From Antedon mediterranea (taxonomy: Eukaryota; Echinodermata; Crinoidea; Comatulida; Antedonidae), in assembly GCF_964355755.1 (NCBI RefSeq), contig NC_092671.1, positions 36,845,304 through 36,909,303 of the forward strand: DNA of 64,000 bases. The letters run 5' to 3'. The position numbers and the translations under genes are program-made. How positions within the stretch are numbered: position 1 is the stretch's first letter; every line of letters starts with the position of its first letter. A model generated the notes under the pieces. That model saw only the letters and a list, made by a program, of their open reading frames with translations. It was not told the origin of the DNA and ran no database searches. Below, in pieces: positions 31,601 to 43,588 of this stretch.

Positions 31601-34600
31601 TCTCTGTTATGATAAAGATTTATACATAATTAACATGTTTTATAAAATGTTTTATATTTTGTTTTATTTATAGGCTGCTGACAAACTAGGAGAACTGATT
31701 GAGAAGCTTGACAGATTCGAACCCAAGAACCCACATGCTTATTACAACATGTCATTAGCATTTTGCAGGATGGTAAGGCTTAACTTTATTCATTCTGTGG
31801 AAATTTTCAACATTAAATTCATTAGTATAACACTTTGTAAATGTCTACCAGTACAATGCTATGTCTACACTATCAAACTTCATGTGACAAAAAAATGTGA
31901 TGTCCCCAAATATGGTAGTAATATGCTTAAATATGGTAGTGATAGGACATCATCATGCACATATATGGGCACATTTCACCTATTAAGTTTGATAAGGTAG
32001 ACAGTATTATTTTATAATCTTTATCCTAAATTAACTTGTTGGAATCCACCTTAAGCTCTGTCCATACTACCAAAATTATGTGATGTGTCCATGCTAAAGT
32101 ATGGTAGTGATATGACATCATCATGTCCATATATGGTCACATCACTTGTCGCATAAAGTTTTATAGTGTAGACAGAGCTTTAGGCTAATTGTACTTGCCA
32201 TTTTTTTTTTGTATTTGTCTCACTAATAAATAAATTCCTTGTATCTAGTGCGGACGGCATCCCATTGTATTGCAACAGACCAACACATTACTAGAGCGAA
32301 CTTTGAACTTGGAACCAAATAATGCTGAGTTTGCTACTGAGGCTGCCTATGAACTTCTGCTTCAGAATAAAACACGAGAAGCCATGAAAGGATATCGTCA
32401 TGCAATGAAACTTGATGAAACAAGTGTTACTGCCCTCACTGGTAAGTAAGGTTTATCTTGGTGGTTAAGATTCTTGGCTACCGATCCCAGGGTCCTGGGT
32501 TCAAATCCTGTTAGGATTGTTTTTCATGACAAAAAAAAAACTCTACGCTCAAAGACTTGTAGATGTAGAACAGCAGCACAAAACATACAGTAATACTAGT
32601 GACAACAAACATATTGTTCTTCATGTTTTGGTTTTCTTTATTTCTCAACAGGAATCATAAGATGTCAGCTTATTGAAGATAACTTGGAAGATGCAGAACA
32701 GCAGTTGGAGTTTCTTGGTGAGATCCAAGACTCCATTGGGAAATCTGCAGTAGGTTTACTATTAAACTTCATACTTCTATCATATAAAATCAAAGCATTA
32801 CTTTTCATCTATGCTCTGTCTACACTATCAAACTTTATGTGATGTGCCCATATATAGATACGATGACATCATATCACTACCATATTTGGGCACATCACAC
32901 TTTTTGACAGTGTAGACATAGCTTAAAACATAGAGATATCCTATTCACAGGAAATTATCTACCTGAGATCAGTGTTAGCTAGCAAGAAAAACAAACCAGC
33001 AGAGGATGTGGTGGGTCTATTGAATGAAGCTGTAGAAGTGCACTTTGCTAAGTTCACGGGCACCCCTCTAGGACCTGAGTACTTCACTACACTCAACCCA
33101 GACTTTGTTCTTGAAATGACTAAAGAATACATCAAGTTCGCACCAACAGAGGTAAATTTCTAAGATTCTTAAAATTGTATAAGTAGATGTGGTCTAATGG
33201 AAAGATGCTCACCCTGTAAACAGAATGTCATTTGTTCAAATATGCACTAAGATCAATGAATTATATAAAACATTTCAACAATTATATACTTTTGCATATA
33301 CAGTTGACTCTCCCAATACCGGACACCTTTGGGGTGGCCTAATATTTCTGGTTTTCAGAAAGTCTCATATTTGAAATGTGTTTCTAATTTGGGACCTTTT
33401 GGACCTAAAGAAAAGTCTGGTTTTGGGAGAGTTTCCGGTTTTCAGAGAATTGACTTATATATTATATAAATAGCCACAATTTGACTTAAATATAAGTCTT
33501 TCCTATGCTATGTACCTGGTTTCTCTATTGTTGTTTCTTTTTCTCCTACAGCCTCAGGCACCAGGCCAAGCTGTGTCTCCTCTTCTAAAGCGATGTGCTA
33601 GGATCCTTGAGCCCCTTACCAGAGGTGTACCAGGTCTGTTAGAAGCTCTGTACTTGATGGGTAAGGTTAGGTACCTGTCAGGCCAGGTTGACCAGGCTCA
33701 GAGCAGTCTTCAACACTGCTTGGATCAGAACCCTCAGTATGTTGAGGCTCACTTGTTAATGGCGCAGGTAAATAAAATCCTACTATAATGCTCAATTCTT
33801 GAAACCTTTGTGCTCAAAAGGCTTTTGTAGCGTCTTCTATTTAGTTAGAAAGTATGATTACTACTTAGCACTTGTTGTACACAGCAGGTATGTTTTAGTA
33901 TCCATTTCCAGTATTATATTGTTTTAGTTAATTTAAATAAGTAATAATTTATTTAATTCTTAATTACGGTAATTCTATTTACTTAGCTTCACTTGCAACT
34001 TGGAAACTTCCAACAGTCATCACAGTCACTAGAAATGGCACTAAGTTACAAGTTTGAGGTAAGTATGATACTTAAGATAATAAGTATCTTATTCTGGTAT
34101 TTGAAATTATAAAGTTAAATACAGTAGTATATATTTATTTAAAAAAAATGTAATACTTGTCCAACAGCGAGCACAAACTCGCCAATTACAGGATGGATAA
34201 ACTATTTTATAGTTTATCGTGCTTATAAACCAAGAGGCTTGAAGCTTAGGGAGCGAAGTGAAAGTGAAGAATCGTGAAAGAGAGTTACAACCCTGGCACT
34301 AGGTCAGGATTGAACCCTGGACTTTGAGATTGGAAGGCAAGCATGTTAACCACTAAGCTATAGCTCCACTACATGTATATATATATATATAGTCTATTTT
34401 GTCAGGAAAGTATGAATAACCAAGTCATTTTTTCTAAAATTGACTGTAGGTCCGTGAGATGCCAATCTACCATCTGATCAAGGCAAAAACGTTGAAGAAG
34501 AAGGGTGAATATCAAGAGTGCGTGAAAACACTACAAGCCGCTATGGGTCTGCCTGGTATTCGCAAACGAGGGGGTTCAGCATCAAAGCGTGCCAGACAAG

Positions 34601-37600
34601 TTAAACATCCCGTCAGTCAAAATGACAGAATATCTGTATTCTTGGAACTTGCTGATGCGTACAGGCTAACTAATTCTACAGTAAGTCTTGGCTCAGTCTT
34701 GTTACTATGTGCAGTCAGTCTTTCAACTCATAAACATACGGCCATACAGTTTTGAAACACCGGTTCTCGTCAGATCACCTAAGTCTGGAATCGCGGCAGG
34801 TGCTGTATATAAAAGAGAGTGATGGTGTAATGATAATATTGGACTAGCATGTGATAGGCATGGGTTCGAGCCTATCTATACATACATTACTAACTGTATA
34901 CTGTAGGCAAGATGTAAAGCCATTGGTCCTGTGTACGTAGTGCACGTTAAAGAAGTTAGTACACATTAAAGAACTTGGTACACTATTCGCAATTGGAGGG
35001 ATCGTCTCCCGGTGTGCTAATCTACTGGCTGCCGTGGGTCCGTGGAGATCCTAATCTGAATTTCCTCAGTTAAGCTTGAGGACAAATATAAATACCTTTA
35101 CATTCATTATTGTATAATGATCACAATTACTGTGTTTGAGAGTGCTCTTTCTTATTTATTGCAGCATGAAGCTGCTAAGATTATGCAAGATGCCATAAAT
35201 GAGTTCAGTGGCACACCAGAGGAAGTTCGCATCACTGTTGCTAATGCTGACCTTGCCCTCAATAGGGGTGATGTTGAACATGCACTCACTATGCTTAGAA
35301 ATGTAAAACCAGAGATGAGGTAAACTGTGGAAAATATCAAATTCTGTGTCTGATGCAAAATATGTTCCCTTGTCATTTGTTTTGGAAGTGACAATATCTT
35401 TTGACTAGGTTTTATGCAATGTCCCTAAAACTCTGCTTCTCTAGATGCAATAGTATAAAAGCACATTAAAACAATATAATATTTTAACTGCTTAAAACTA
35501 GTTTGACAAAAAAGGGTGATGTACCCAAATATGGTAGTGATATGCCCAAATATGGTAGTGATATGACATCATTATGTCCATATATGGATATATCGCTTTT
35601 TTGTCACATAAAGTTTGATAGTGTAGACAGAGTTTAAGTTTAATTGGTGTATTTTTTTCAGTTACTATGTCCAAGCAAGAGAGAAGATGGCAGAAATTTA
35701 CCTACATCATCGTAAAGACAAACGTTTATATGCTAGTTGTTACAGGTAATGCACCGTGGATAGATTTTCGTGGCCCTAACACTTTTAAGCTTTGTTTCTC
35801 TCTTTTGTTGTCATGTTCAAGTTCATCAGTGAAATTTATTAACTATAGTATTTTGTCAAACATATCTTCCACAATCCAAGCTACATTATCAGTGTTGGTG
35901 CAAATTGATATTTTAGGATTCCTGGTGAAATTTGTTCTCTTTTTGTTTTTGTATGTTTTGTATAATATGGTTGTGCTATCTGAAATAAAGGAAATGAATG
36001 AATGATATCCATAATTGTTTTTTCAGAGAGCTTCTAGATAAGCACCCAAGCCCTCACACAGCACTGTTGCTTGGTGATGCCTACATGAGTATACAGGAAC
36101 CAGAAAAGGCTATAGAGGTGTATGAACAAGCAATGAAACGTAACCCAAGAGATAGCTCCCTAGCTAGTAAGATTGGACAGGCTTTAGTTAAGACACATCA
36201 GTACGGAAAGGTAGGTTTTTGTTGAAATAAACAGGCCTAGCTGCTATCTTAAGACTTCACAGGAACAGAATTTAAAAACTAAGGCTACTCAATAATATTT
36301 TTTTTAGGCTATAAATTACTACGAATCAGCCATGAAAAATGGAGGACAGGCATTTATGCGGCATGATCTGGGTGAACTATTACTGAAGCTGAGGCAGTAT
36401 GCAAAGGCAGAGAAGATACTCACACAGGCACTTGAACATGACCCATGTAAGACATTTAAATAAAACCTCTATTAAGGGGACACCCTCAGGACCAAATAGT
36501 GTTCTCAATAGGAGGACCCCTTATTAAGGATTGGCCGTACAGATAGTTTTAAAAGACTTATATGACTCTTCCCTCAAATGATTACTTCATTGTATTTATT
36601 ATGCGGTATATTATAGTATTGTGGAAATAAAATAAAATTGAAATTGAAGTGTCCCCTTAATAGAGATGGGTTCAACTATACTATAATGTCAGTTTGTTTA
36701 TGTTCATTTTTTTTATTAAATAGAATTTGAAATGTGTTATATGGTTTTATATAAGCCATTCACAAAATATTATCTACTAACAATATAGAAAAATATAGTA
36801 CAACATTCATATTTGTCTCCTTTTTTAATTTTCAATCTCAGCCAATGATTTAGCTGTGATGGTTGATGACGTAAAGCTATTGATTCTGCTAGCCAAAGTT
36901 CAAGAGAAGAACGGAAAATTGGAAAATGCTTTACTAGCATTGACTAAGGCTAGAGATATGCAAGCTAGAGTTCTTAAGAGGGTTCAAGTAGAACAGCCAG
37001 ATTCACTGCCAACACACAAAGCACAAGCATCTAGGTAAAGTAAAAAAAAAAAAGTCAAAACAGTGGTGTAATAGCTATGAGTGCTCACAGGAAAACACAG
37101 GCATTAAAATATGCCGAAAAGGCTAAAAACGCCCGAGGCCTCCAGCGTTGGAACTTGAAGAGCCACTTAGGTTTCTTAAACCTGCATTACGCCACTGAGT
37201 CAAAAGTATAAATAACAAGAGTTTGTCCGCATATGTTCTAATGCAAAAAAGAATTGGGTTGCAAGGGTCCCTTTAAAGCTTTATTGCCAAACCAATGTGC
37301 TCCAAGTAAATTTTTGCTATGTAGATTAAGAGAACAAACAAATCCTTTAAGGTGCAACCATACTGTGACTGTATTGTTTCATTTTGTATATATTACGGGA
37401 AATAAAAGAAATTTGGATATGATGAAACAGTGAATAAGTGGCCGAGCTCTTAAGGGGAACCGTAATTACATAGCCATAACATTGACAAGGGTCCCACTCC
37501 CTTCATGGTTGTGTCTTCTCTTGTACACCTTTCAAGACGAGTTGGCGGGGGGGAGAACCCCGGTGTACTAACAGTACACACACAGCCACTGATCACATTT

Positions 37601-40600
37601 AAAAGAAAAACAATACATTTAAAAATCTTTTCTTATTAAAGTATTTGTGCACAAATTGGCAAACACCACAGTGATCAAAGAGAATATGACAAAGCAATCA
37701 AACTGTACAAAGAAGCATTGGTATATACAGACAGTGACGGAAAAGCCATGCTAGAGGTTGCCAGGTTGTACCTGCTCCAAGACGATATGGATGCTTGTCA
37801 ACATCAGCTGGTTCAACTGCTACAAAGTGAGACAGAGAATGATGCAGCAACGGTCATGATGGCTGACCTCATGTTCAGGAAAGGAGAGTATGACCAAGCC
37901 ACGTTCCATTTCCAGCAGCTATTAGAAAGATCACCAGGTACTTTTTTAATTTAAAATTAGAATATAAATTATATAGTAAAATATTATAAGTAAAGCAAAA
38001 AATACTATGATACAAGCCTGTAGACAAGCTATTGTAAATGTACTATCCATTTTGAACCAATAAGCGGATCAAATCCGTGCACGATGTGAAAGTAGCTATA
38101 GGGTTTATTAAAGTACATGTCTGGCAAGTCTGTCTAATCATTTTTTCACAAATTGTGGTTTTTGTCTTCGAAAAATGAGGGGACCATTCAAACCCTCCCC
38201 ACCAATTTCACCTGGAACTGCGGAACTGGCCTAATCTACAGTTTCCATTAAGCTCTGTCTACACTATCAAACTTTATGTGACAAAAAAATGATGTGCCTA
38301 TATATAGACATTATGATGGCATACAGTATCACTACCATATTTGGACATATCACTGCCATATTTAGGCACCTGAAACTTGTTTGTCAAACTAGTTTGATAG
38401 TGTAGACAGAGCTTTATGTACATATATTTATTTACTTGAATATACTTTAAATCAGATCATTACGAAGCCATGGAGAAGCTTGTTGATCTGCTGCGAAGGG
38501 CAGGCAAGTTAGAAGATGTTCCTCGTTATTTAGAAATGGCCGAATCATCATCAGCTAAGGCTACAGTTGAACCAGGTTATAACTACTCTAAAGCACTGTA
38601 TGAATGGTAAGTATGTATATATGCTCTTTAGGGTCACCCTCTATAAATAAAGTGAAATAAAAATAAATAAATTAATATAAATCATTGCATACTCATCATT
38701 TAAAGATAATTGCTGTCATCATCTTTATCTTAAGCACTATTATCATACCATGGCATTAGTTAGAAATCACCAAGCTCAACTATTAGTGCCCTAATGGAAT
38801 AATGGTTAAAATTTGTATAGCGCATAATACATATAGTCTCTATGCGCTGTGGACTCAGATGTTACACTTTTTAACTACATGCTTTTCCCATATGGGCCAC
38901 ATCATGTCAGTGCAGCCACTATGATGCGCCTATCATCTGTCTACAACACAGTGGCTGAGTGTGAACTAGTTCACCGGGTAACCCCCTACTCTTCTCGAAA
39001 GAAGTGCACACGAGCTCGATGTGTACACTGGACCTACGGTTTATATTCCTTATCCAAGAAGACTTGTTCTACCACCAGAACCATGGAGCGAGTGAGCCTC
39101 GAACCCTTACCTATGTTATGGCTACGTAATTACGGTTCCACTGTCTTAACCGCTCGGCCACTCACCACCTATTGTGTAATGTTACTATAACTATTGTTTG
39201 TATAGGCACACAGGGAAGCCAAACGATGCCTTGAAGCACTTTAATATGGCACGCAAAGACTCTGACTGGGGCCAGAAGGCAATCCAGAATATGATTGAGA
39301 TCTGTATCAATCCTGATAACAACACTCTTGGTGGAGAAACGTTTGAAACTATGGCGGATGATATGTCGTAAGTATTCACAATCAAACATGTTGAAAAACA
39401 AAACACACAAATAGACTTGTTCAATTCTAGCCCTCAGACAGAAGGTAATTTGCTTTTAATTATAAGGAAATTTACATATGACCTTACCATGTTTAAACCC
39501 TGATTCTCGTCAGGTCACCAAATTTAAGCAACCATCTGGGAATATCGGGTACCACTGGTACCTGGTGGAAAAATAATATGGAAAATAAGCCCATTCCCCT
39601 ATTTTCAGAATGAATTTGAGACTAATCTTAAGTGTATTTTGTGTGCTTTTATAGTAGCGCTGCAGAAAAAGCAGATTCTGAACAGATGGCAGCAAGAACT
39701 GCAGATAAACTTGTTAGAGTAAGTAGAAGTTCATACAATTTGTATAGCAGACTTCACCACTTGAACCAGGGTTTAAGCAGGCAATCGAACAACAGGATGC
39801 TGAGCTCCAAATATCAAAGGGTTTATCTGTGGCTGTGACACGATCAGTTCCACGTCTCTTAACAGACACCACGCACAGTGGAGAATATGTACGTAGTTGT
39901 ACAGTACGTAGTACTGTTGGTATTTTTCACAGCCAAACCTAAGATCAAAGAAGGACTGTTACCAGATCCTATCTTGGGCAAGGCGAGCTCAGTGTCCTGT
40001 TGTTAGATTGCCTTGGTTTAAGAGGCTTTTATTTATTAATTTATTTTTCACTTTATTTTTAGGAGCTGAAACCTCAACCAGGGTCTGATAAGCACGTTAT
40101 GTTGGAGAATTATGTCCTAATGGCAACCAAGTCCAAAACAAACATTGAGAAGGCGCTTTCATCTTTTATGGAGATGGCAACTTCAGAGGTAATGTAGCAA
40201 TATTCAAACAATGACAATAGTTGATGCTACTGGTGATAATATAATATTTTTTAATGATTTTAATGCTTTTTATTGTAATGTTAGAGAGAAAATATCGGAG
40301 CTTTGCTTGGTGTTGCTACAGCCTACATGATGATGAAACAGACTCCACGAGCAAGAAATCAACTTAAGAGGATTGTGAGAATGAATTGGGTTGCACTGGT
40401 AAGCAATAATTCTTAATCTACCAACTGTATGAAGGCTGATAATTTTTAACACATCCATGTCCATTGGAACACCCTATTCATGAACCCTGTCCCTTGAAAC
40501 GAACAAGGACAATATATGTTTTAACACTACAGCTGACCGGTCATTCTCTTACACAGCTCCATCCTTATAGAATACTCTTCCACAATCAAGAATGCTAATT

Positions 40601-41859
40601 CTTTTGCCATCTTCAAACAATTGCTGAAAACCCATCTCTTTCGAATAGCTTAGCATCAAGAGACACCCATATTCAGGACATTTTATTGGGTCCTGAAGTT
40701 GTCCCTTTAATTGGGGTTCTTTTGTAATTTTTTTTTTTAGGATGCTGAGGAGTATGAAAAAAGCTGGTTACTCTTAGCTGATGTATACATTCAATCTGGC
40801 AAGTATGATATGGCCACCGAACTACTTAAAAAATGTCTTCAACATAACAAGGTAATAGTTAATTGCTCTTGTACTATATGATTGCACTCCTCAAATATCT
40901 GTAAAGCTCTGTCTACACTATCAAACTAGTTTGATAAACAAATGTGTTGTGCCCAATTATGGTAGTGGTATGACATCATCATGTCCATATATGGACACAT
41001 TTTTTTGTCACATAATGTTTGATAGTGTAGACAGAGCTTAACACTTGTAATGTGGTAAAAACAACTGTAATTCACTGTCAATGTTTTAAGTTTTTTTATA
41101 AAGATGCTTATTTTTTTGTTTTTCACAGTCATGTTGTAAAGCCTATGAGTACATGGGATTTATCATGGAGAAGGAACAATCTTACAAAGATGCTTCAACT
41201 AATTATGAACATGCCTGGAAGTTTAGCAACAAAAGCAGTCCTACAATAGGTAAGAAACAGTGACGTAGCAGCTATGAACGCTCCCTGGCTAAACTCAGAG
41301 GCCCCGGAGCCCCTCTGAGCAGTGCACTAAAAAACAGGCATGAAAATATGTAGAAAAAGGCTTATAATGCATGAGGCCTCCATCGGTGGGCCACTTAGGG
41401 TTCCCAAACCAGGGGCCCCAGGCCTCTGCGTTAAGCTACTAGTAAGAAAGTTTCAATACATAATAGCATTAGATTTGAGTATTGTGTACAACAGCCAGGA
41501 TCCAGAAATTGTTTAGTGAAAGAGGAGCGCTAACATGTGATATTATTATTCTTTAAAAAATAGATAAATTGTTTATAGTTTCATTTTAGCTTACAGCCCC
41601 TAGCACTCCCCCACACTGAATCTGCCCTATCAGCCTACAAAACATATTAACCTATACTATGTATATTTATTTAAAATCCTAAATTTTCCAAATTCCTCAC
41701 AATCTTCTTGTAGGATACAAGTTAGCGTTTAACTACATGAAGGCACGCAGATATGTGGATGCCATCGATATCTGCCATTTAGTGCTAGCGGATAATCCAA
41801 ATTATCCACGAATGCGGAAGGACATTTTGGACAAGGCACGAAATTCTCTACGAGCTTAA
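28645..41859 (+). CDS. TTC21B: Tetratricopeptide repeat protein 21B (IFT139), complete
   Basis: Subunit of intraflagellar transport complex A, needed for retrograde transport in cilia. 29 exons: 28645-28671, 29216-29345, 29710-29820, 29974-30038, 30155-30256, 30372-30460, 30683-30874, 31173-31257, 31674-31772, 32249-32441, 32652-32749, 32951-33151, 33552-33767, 33987-34058, 34450-34680, 35165-35319, 35662-35745, 36027-36210, 36308-36446, 36842-37034, 37642-37937, 38456-38606, 39206-39367, 39655-39718, 40063-40188, 40285-40398, 40741-40851, 41129-41249, 41714-41859. All phases match and the sum is 1318 residues (human 1316). TPR-type helical pairs run through the whole length. Diagnostic stretches: [12 protein letters not shown] near the start, [50 protein letters not shown] and the end [14 protein letters not shown]. 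The 9-codon first exon starts MADSDSTTL. Seven introns hold eight MITE family A copies. Confidence 0.97.
30522..30653. mobile_element. MITE family A copy
   Basis: Left TIR AAGCCCTGTGTACACTATC; the right TIR decays. It has CCATATATGG. It ends about 30 bp from the TTC21B exon 7 acceptor. Confidence 0.85.
31040..31112. mobile_element. Fragment of the GTTGACTCTCCCAAT repeat family
   Basis: It contains GGCATTGGGAGAG and GGTATTGGGAGAG and resembles the elements at 26250-26571 and 33300-33454. In TTC21B intron 7. Confidence 0.45.
31356..31521. mobile_element. MITE family A, reference full-length copy
   Basis: About 166 bp. Left TIR TTAAGCTCTGTCTACACTAT, right TIR GATAGCGTAGACAGAGCTTT. Inside: GTGTGATGTGCCCAAATATGG, then a second TAAATATGG repeat, then TGACATCATCATGTCCATAT and the inverse ATGGGCACATCACA. 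CCAAATATGG and CCATATATGG are exact CArG boxes. The strand is palindromic throughout and has no coding capacity. Flanks fit a TA or TTAA target. Copies in this window differ mainly in how many AAATATGG units they hold. Confidence 0.95.
31859..32003. mobile_element. MITE family A copy
   Basis: TIR tips are lost. CCAAATATGG remains. In TTC21B intron 9, followed 47 bp later by another copy. Confidence 0.85.
32051..32182. mobile_element. MITE family A copy
   Basis: TTAAGCTCTGTCCATACTAC to GTAGACAGAGCTTTA. One CCATATATGG. Second copy in TTC21B intron 9. Confidence 0.88.
32447..32590 (+). mobile_element. tRNA-derived SINE
   Basis: A-box-like TCTTGGTGGTTAAGATTCTT and B-box-like CTGGGTTCAAATCCTG 40 bases on, then TTTTTCATGACAAAA and CAAAGACTTGTAGATG. 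Related to 5150-5250. In TTC21B intron 10. Confidence 0.6.
32810..32925. mobile_element. MITE family A copy
   Basis: Both TIRs are present with CCATATTTGG. It ends 25 bp before the TTC21B exon 12 boundary. Confidence 0.88.
33185..33245 (+). mobile_element. tRNA-like SINE head
   Basis: GTGGTCTAATGGAAAGATGC (A-box region) and TTTGTTCAAATATGC (weak B box). In TTC21B intron 12. Confidence 0.35.
33300..33454. mobile_element. Foldback element, GTTGACTCTCCCAAT family
   Basis: Left end CAGTTGACTCTCCCAATACC; the right side has GGTTTTGGGAGAGTTTCC and AGAGAATTGACT. In TTC21B intron 12. Confidence 0.5.
34163..34373 (-). mobile_element. tRNA-derived SINE
   Basis: On the minus strand: GTGGAGCTATAGCTTAGTGG (A box), CCAGGGTTCAATCCTGACC (B box), then an unrelated body with GTTGTAACTCTC and a 3' end near GGCGAGTTTGTGCTCG. 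Same family as 45975-46152. In TTC21B intron 14. Confidence 0.7.
34813..35090 (+). mobile_element. Second type of tRNA-derived SINE
   Basis: GATGGTGTAATGATAATATT (A-box region), GCATGGGTTCGAGCCTATC (strong B box), then a body including GTCCTGTGTACGTAGTGCAC. In TTC21B intron 15. Confidence 0.6.
35490..35636. mobile_element. MITE family A copy
   Basis: The left tip is lost. Two exact CCAAATATGG. It ends 25 bp from the TTC21B exon 17 acceptor. Confidence 0.85.
35746..35999 (+). mobile_element. Probable LINE 3' end
   Basis: It ends TTTGTATAATATGGTTGTGC, then GAAATAAAGGAAATGAATGA ATGA, the usual form of a CR1/L2-like LINE tail. It fills TTC21B intron 17. Confidence 0.45.
36463..36675. mobile_element. 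Foldback element (CTATTAAGGGGACAC ends)
   Basis: Left CCTCTATTAAGGGGACACCC and right GTGTCCCCTTAATAGAGATG are inverted repeats. In TTC21B intron 19. Confidence 0.6.
37062..37198. mobile_element. GTAATAGCTATGA...ACGCCACTG repeat, copy 1
   Basis: It resembles 41262-41445: shared ACAGGCATTAAAATATG, GAGGCCTCC and GCCACTTAGG. Ends are weak inverted repeats. In TTC21B intron 20. Confidence 0.5.
37434..37595 (+). mobile_element. SINE with tRNA-Leu/Ser-like head, copy 3
   Basis: GTGGCCGAGCTCTTAAG and GGAACCGTAATTACATAGCC match the head of the 38966-39168 copy. In TTC21B intron 20. Confidence 0.55.
38248..38415. mobile_element. MITE family A copy
   Basis: Full length in the inverted arrangement, with CCATATTTGG and a diverged partner (CCATATTTAG). 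It ends 41 bp from TTC21B exon 22. Confidence 0.92.
38800..39168 (-). mobile_element. SINE with tRNA-Leu/Ser-like head, copy 2
   Basis: On the minus strand: GGTGAGTGGCCGAGCGGTTA (class II A-box region) and GGTAAGGGTTCGAGGCTCAC (B box). The body shares GAACAAGTCTTCTTGGATAA with 2700-2910. The 38800-38870 part (AATTTGTATAGCGCATAATA) is probably its 3' tail. It has mismatched stems and is not a tRNA gene. In TTC21B intron 22. Confidence 0.7.
40540..40655 (+). mobile_element. LINE reverse-transcriptase C-terminal fragment
   Basis: Translates with stops as APSL*NTLPQS...LLPSS then KPISFE, the broken form of the LWNSLP...KxHLF end common in CR1/L2-type LINEs. In TTC21B intron 26. Confidence 0.55.
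40902..41041. mobile_element. MITE family A copy
   Basis: Both TIRs are present, with CCATATATGG. CCAATTATGG, also a CArG match, replaces CCAAATATGG. In TTC21B intron 27. Confidence 0.92.
41262..41445. mobile_element. TGACGTAGCAGCTATGA repeat, copy 2
   Basis: Starts GTGACGTAGCAGCTATGAAC and ends GGCCTCTGCGTTAAGCTAC; related to 37062-37198. In TTC21B intron 28. Confidence 0.5.
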
Positions 41860-41972
41860 TTAACAAGCAAGCTACACACGATGACCAAAGAGGCATTTCA
41901 TAACTACAAAATGGATACAACCAGATCATTGTAAAAGCTCATTATAACTTTATTTTAACCTGATAAACACCA

Positions 41973-42129
41973 GTGGCTGTATTCACCAATCACACTTAAG
42001 TGAGATGTTTCCCCTTAATATTAAGTGTTTCACTTAACTCAATAAATATTTCCCTTAAATTTTATTCACTTAGATAGGAGATTTGTAAGTGTTTCCCTAA
42101 GCCTAAGTGTGAATGGTGAATACGGCCAC
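41973..42129. mobile_element. Foldback element carrying the likely TTC21B poly(A) signal
   Basis: Ends GTGGCTGTATTCACC and GGTGAATACGGCCAC are inverted repeats, with ACACTTAAG/CTAAGTGT inside. It starts 114 bases after the TTC21B stop and contains AATAAA at 42041-42046. Confidence 0.75.
42041..42046 (+). promoter_or_regulatory. Candidate TTC21B polyadenylation signal
   Basis: First AATAAA after the TTC21B stop, about 180 bases downstream, inside a foldback element. Confidence 0.5.
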
Positions 42130-42165
42130 AGGCTCATAATTAAAATGTAATGACTAACAGAAAAC

Positions 42166-43454
42166 TACGAAAGCCCATTAATGCCATTTTAAGTATATGT
42201 TTTTCGAACGTAATCCGTTATAACGAATTAGTAATTCGTTTGAACGGATTAATAATCTGTTCAAACGAATTAGTAATCCGTTCAAACGAATTGCAACATA
42301 TACAACAAGTGCCATTTAAAGTATATGTTGTAATTCGTTTGAACGGATTACTAATCCGTTCAAACAAATTACTAATTTGTTTAAACGGATTACTAATTTG
42401 TTCAAACGGATTATTAATCCGTTCAAACGAATTACTAATTCGTTCAAACGAATTACTAATTCGTTCAAACGAATTAGTAATTTGTTTAAACAAATTAATA
42501 ATTTGTTTAAACGGATTATTAATCTGTTTGAACAAATTAGTAATTCGTTTGAACGAATTAGTAATCCGTTTAAACAAATTATTAATTTGTTTAAACAAAT
42601 TAATAATTTGTTCAAACGGATTACTAATTCGTTAGAACGAATTAGTAATTCGTTTGAACAAATTAGTAATCCGTTTAAACAAATTACTAATCCGTTTGAA
42701 CGGATTCCTAATTCGTTTTAACAGATTATTAATCTGTTTAAACAAATTAGTAATTCGTTTGAACAGATTAGTATTCCGTTCAAACGAATTACAACATATT
42801 CTTTAAATGGCACTTGTTGTATATGTTGCAATTGGTTTGAACGAATTACTAATTCGTTCAAACGAATTACTAATCTGTTTAAACGAATTACTAATTCGTT
42901 TAAACGAATTAGTAATCTGTTTAAACAAATTATTAATTTGTTTAAACAAATTACTAATTTGTTTAAACGGATTACTAATTCGTTCAAACGAATTACTAAT
43001 TCGTTCAAACAGATTAGTAATCCGTTTAAACAAATTATTAATTTGTTTAAACAAATTACTAATTTGTTTAAACAAATTAGTAATTTGTTTAAACGGATTA
43101 CTAATTCGTTTGAACGAATTAGTAATCCGTTTAAACAAATTATTAATTCGTTTAAACAAATTAGTAATCCGTTTAAACAAATTAGTAATTCGTTTGAACG
43201 AATTAGTAATTCGTTTGAACAAATTAGTAATCCGTTTAAACAAATTAGTAATTCGTTTGAACGGATTAGTAATCCGTTTAAACGAATTACAACATATACT
43301 TTAAATGGCACTTGTTGTATATGTTGCAATTCGTTTGAACGGATTACTAATTCGTTTGAACAGATTATTAATCCGTTCAAACGAATTACTAATTCGTTAG
43401 AACGGATTACGTTCGAAAAACATATACTTCAAATGGCATTAATGGGCTTTCGTA
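42166..43454. mobile_element. Foldback element of 21-bp repeats, copy 1
   Basis: 1289 bp. TIRs start TACGAAAGCCCATTAATGCC and run at least 55 bp to TTTTTCGAACGTAATCCGTT; the right end is the inverse. A perfect 6-bp duplication GAAAAC flanks both sides (42160-42165 and 43455-43460). The interior is about 50 variants of a 21-bp unit (a GTTTAAAC/GTTTGAAC/GTTCAAAC core plus AATTA(G/C)TAAT) in both orientations, broken by a spacer that pairs CAACATATACAACAAGTGCC with its inverse. All frames look open because the period is a multiple of 3. Confidence 0.9.
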
Positions 43455-43588
43455 GAAAACAGTTCTGTCAAACCTATTCTATTCTATGTTATTTTAATAC
43501 TTATGATGAATTAGAAAATCTCTGATTGAAATCGTTGTTATAGTTGATGCAACTACAGTTTGTCATCAAAATGTCCGACTGACAAAAT

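Noticed and set aside
35667-36005. 112-codon ORF with hydrophobic stretch overlapping TTC21B exon 17
   Set aside because: It is out of the TTC21B frame and runs into a LINE 3' tail; the exon 16-17-18 junctions explain the coding part.
39099-39171. Apparent tRNA-Leu/Ser on the minus strand, and other A/B-box pairs
   Set aside because: Stems do not pair well, the body continues into shared SINE sequence, and further copies exist at 2700 and 37434. Called SINE.
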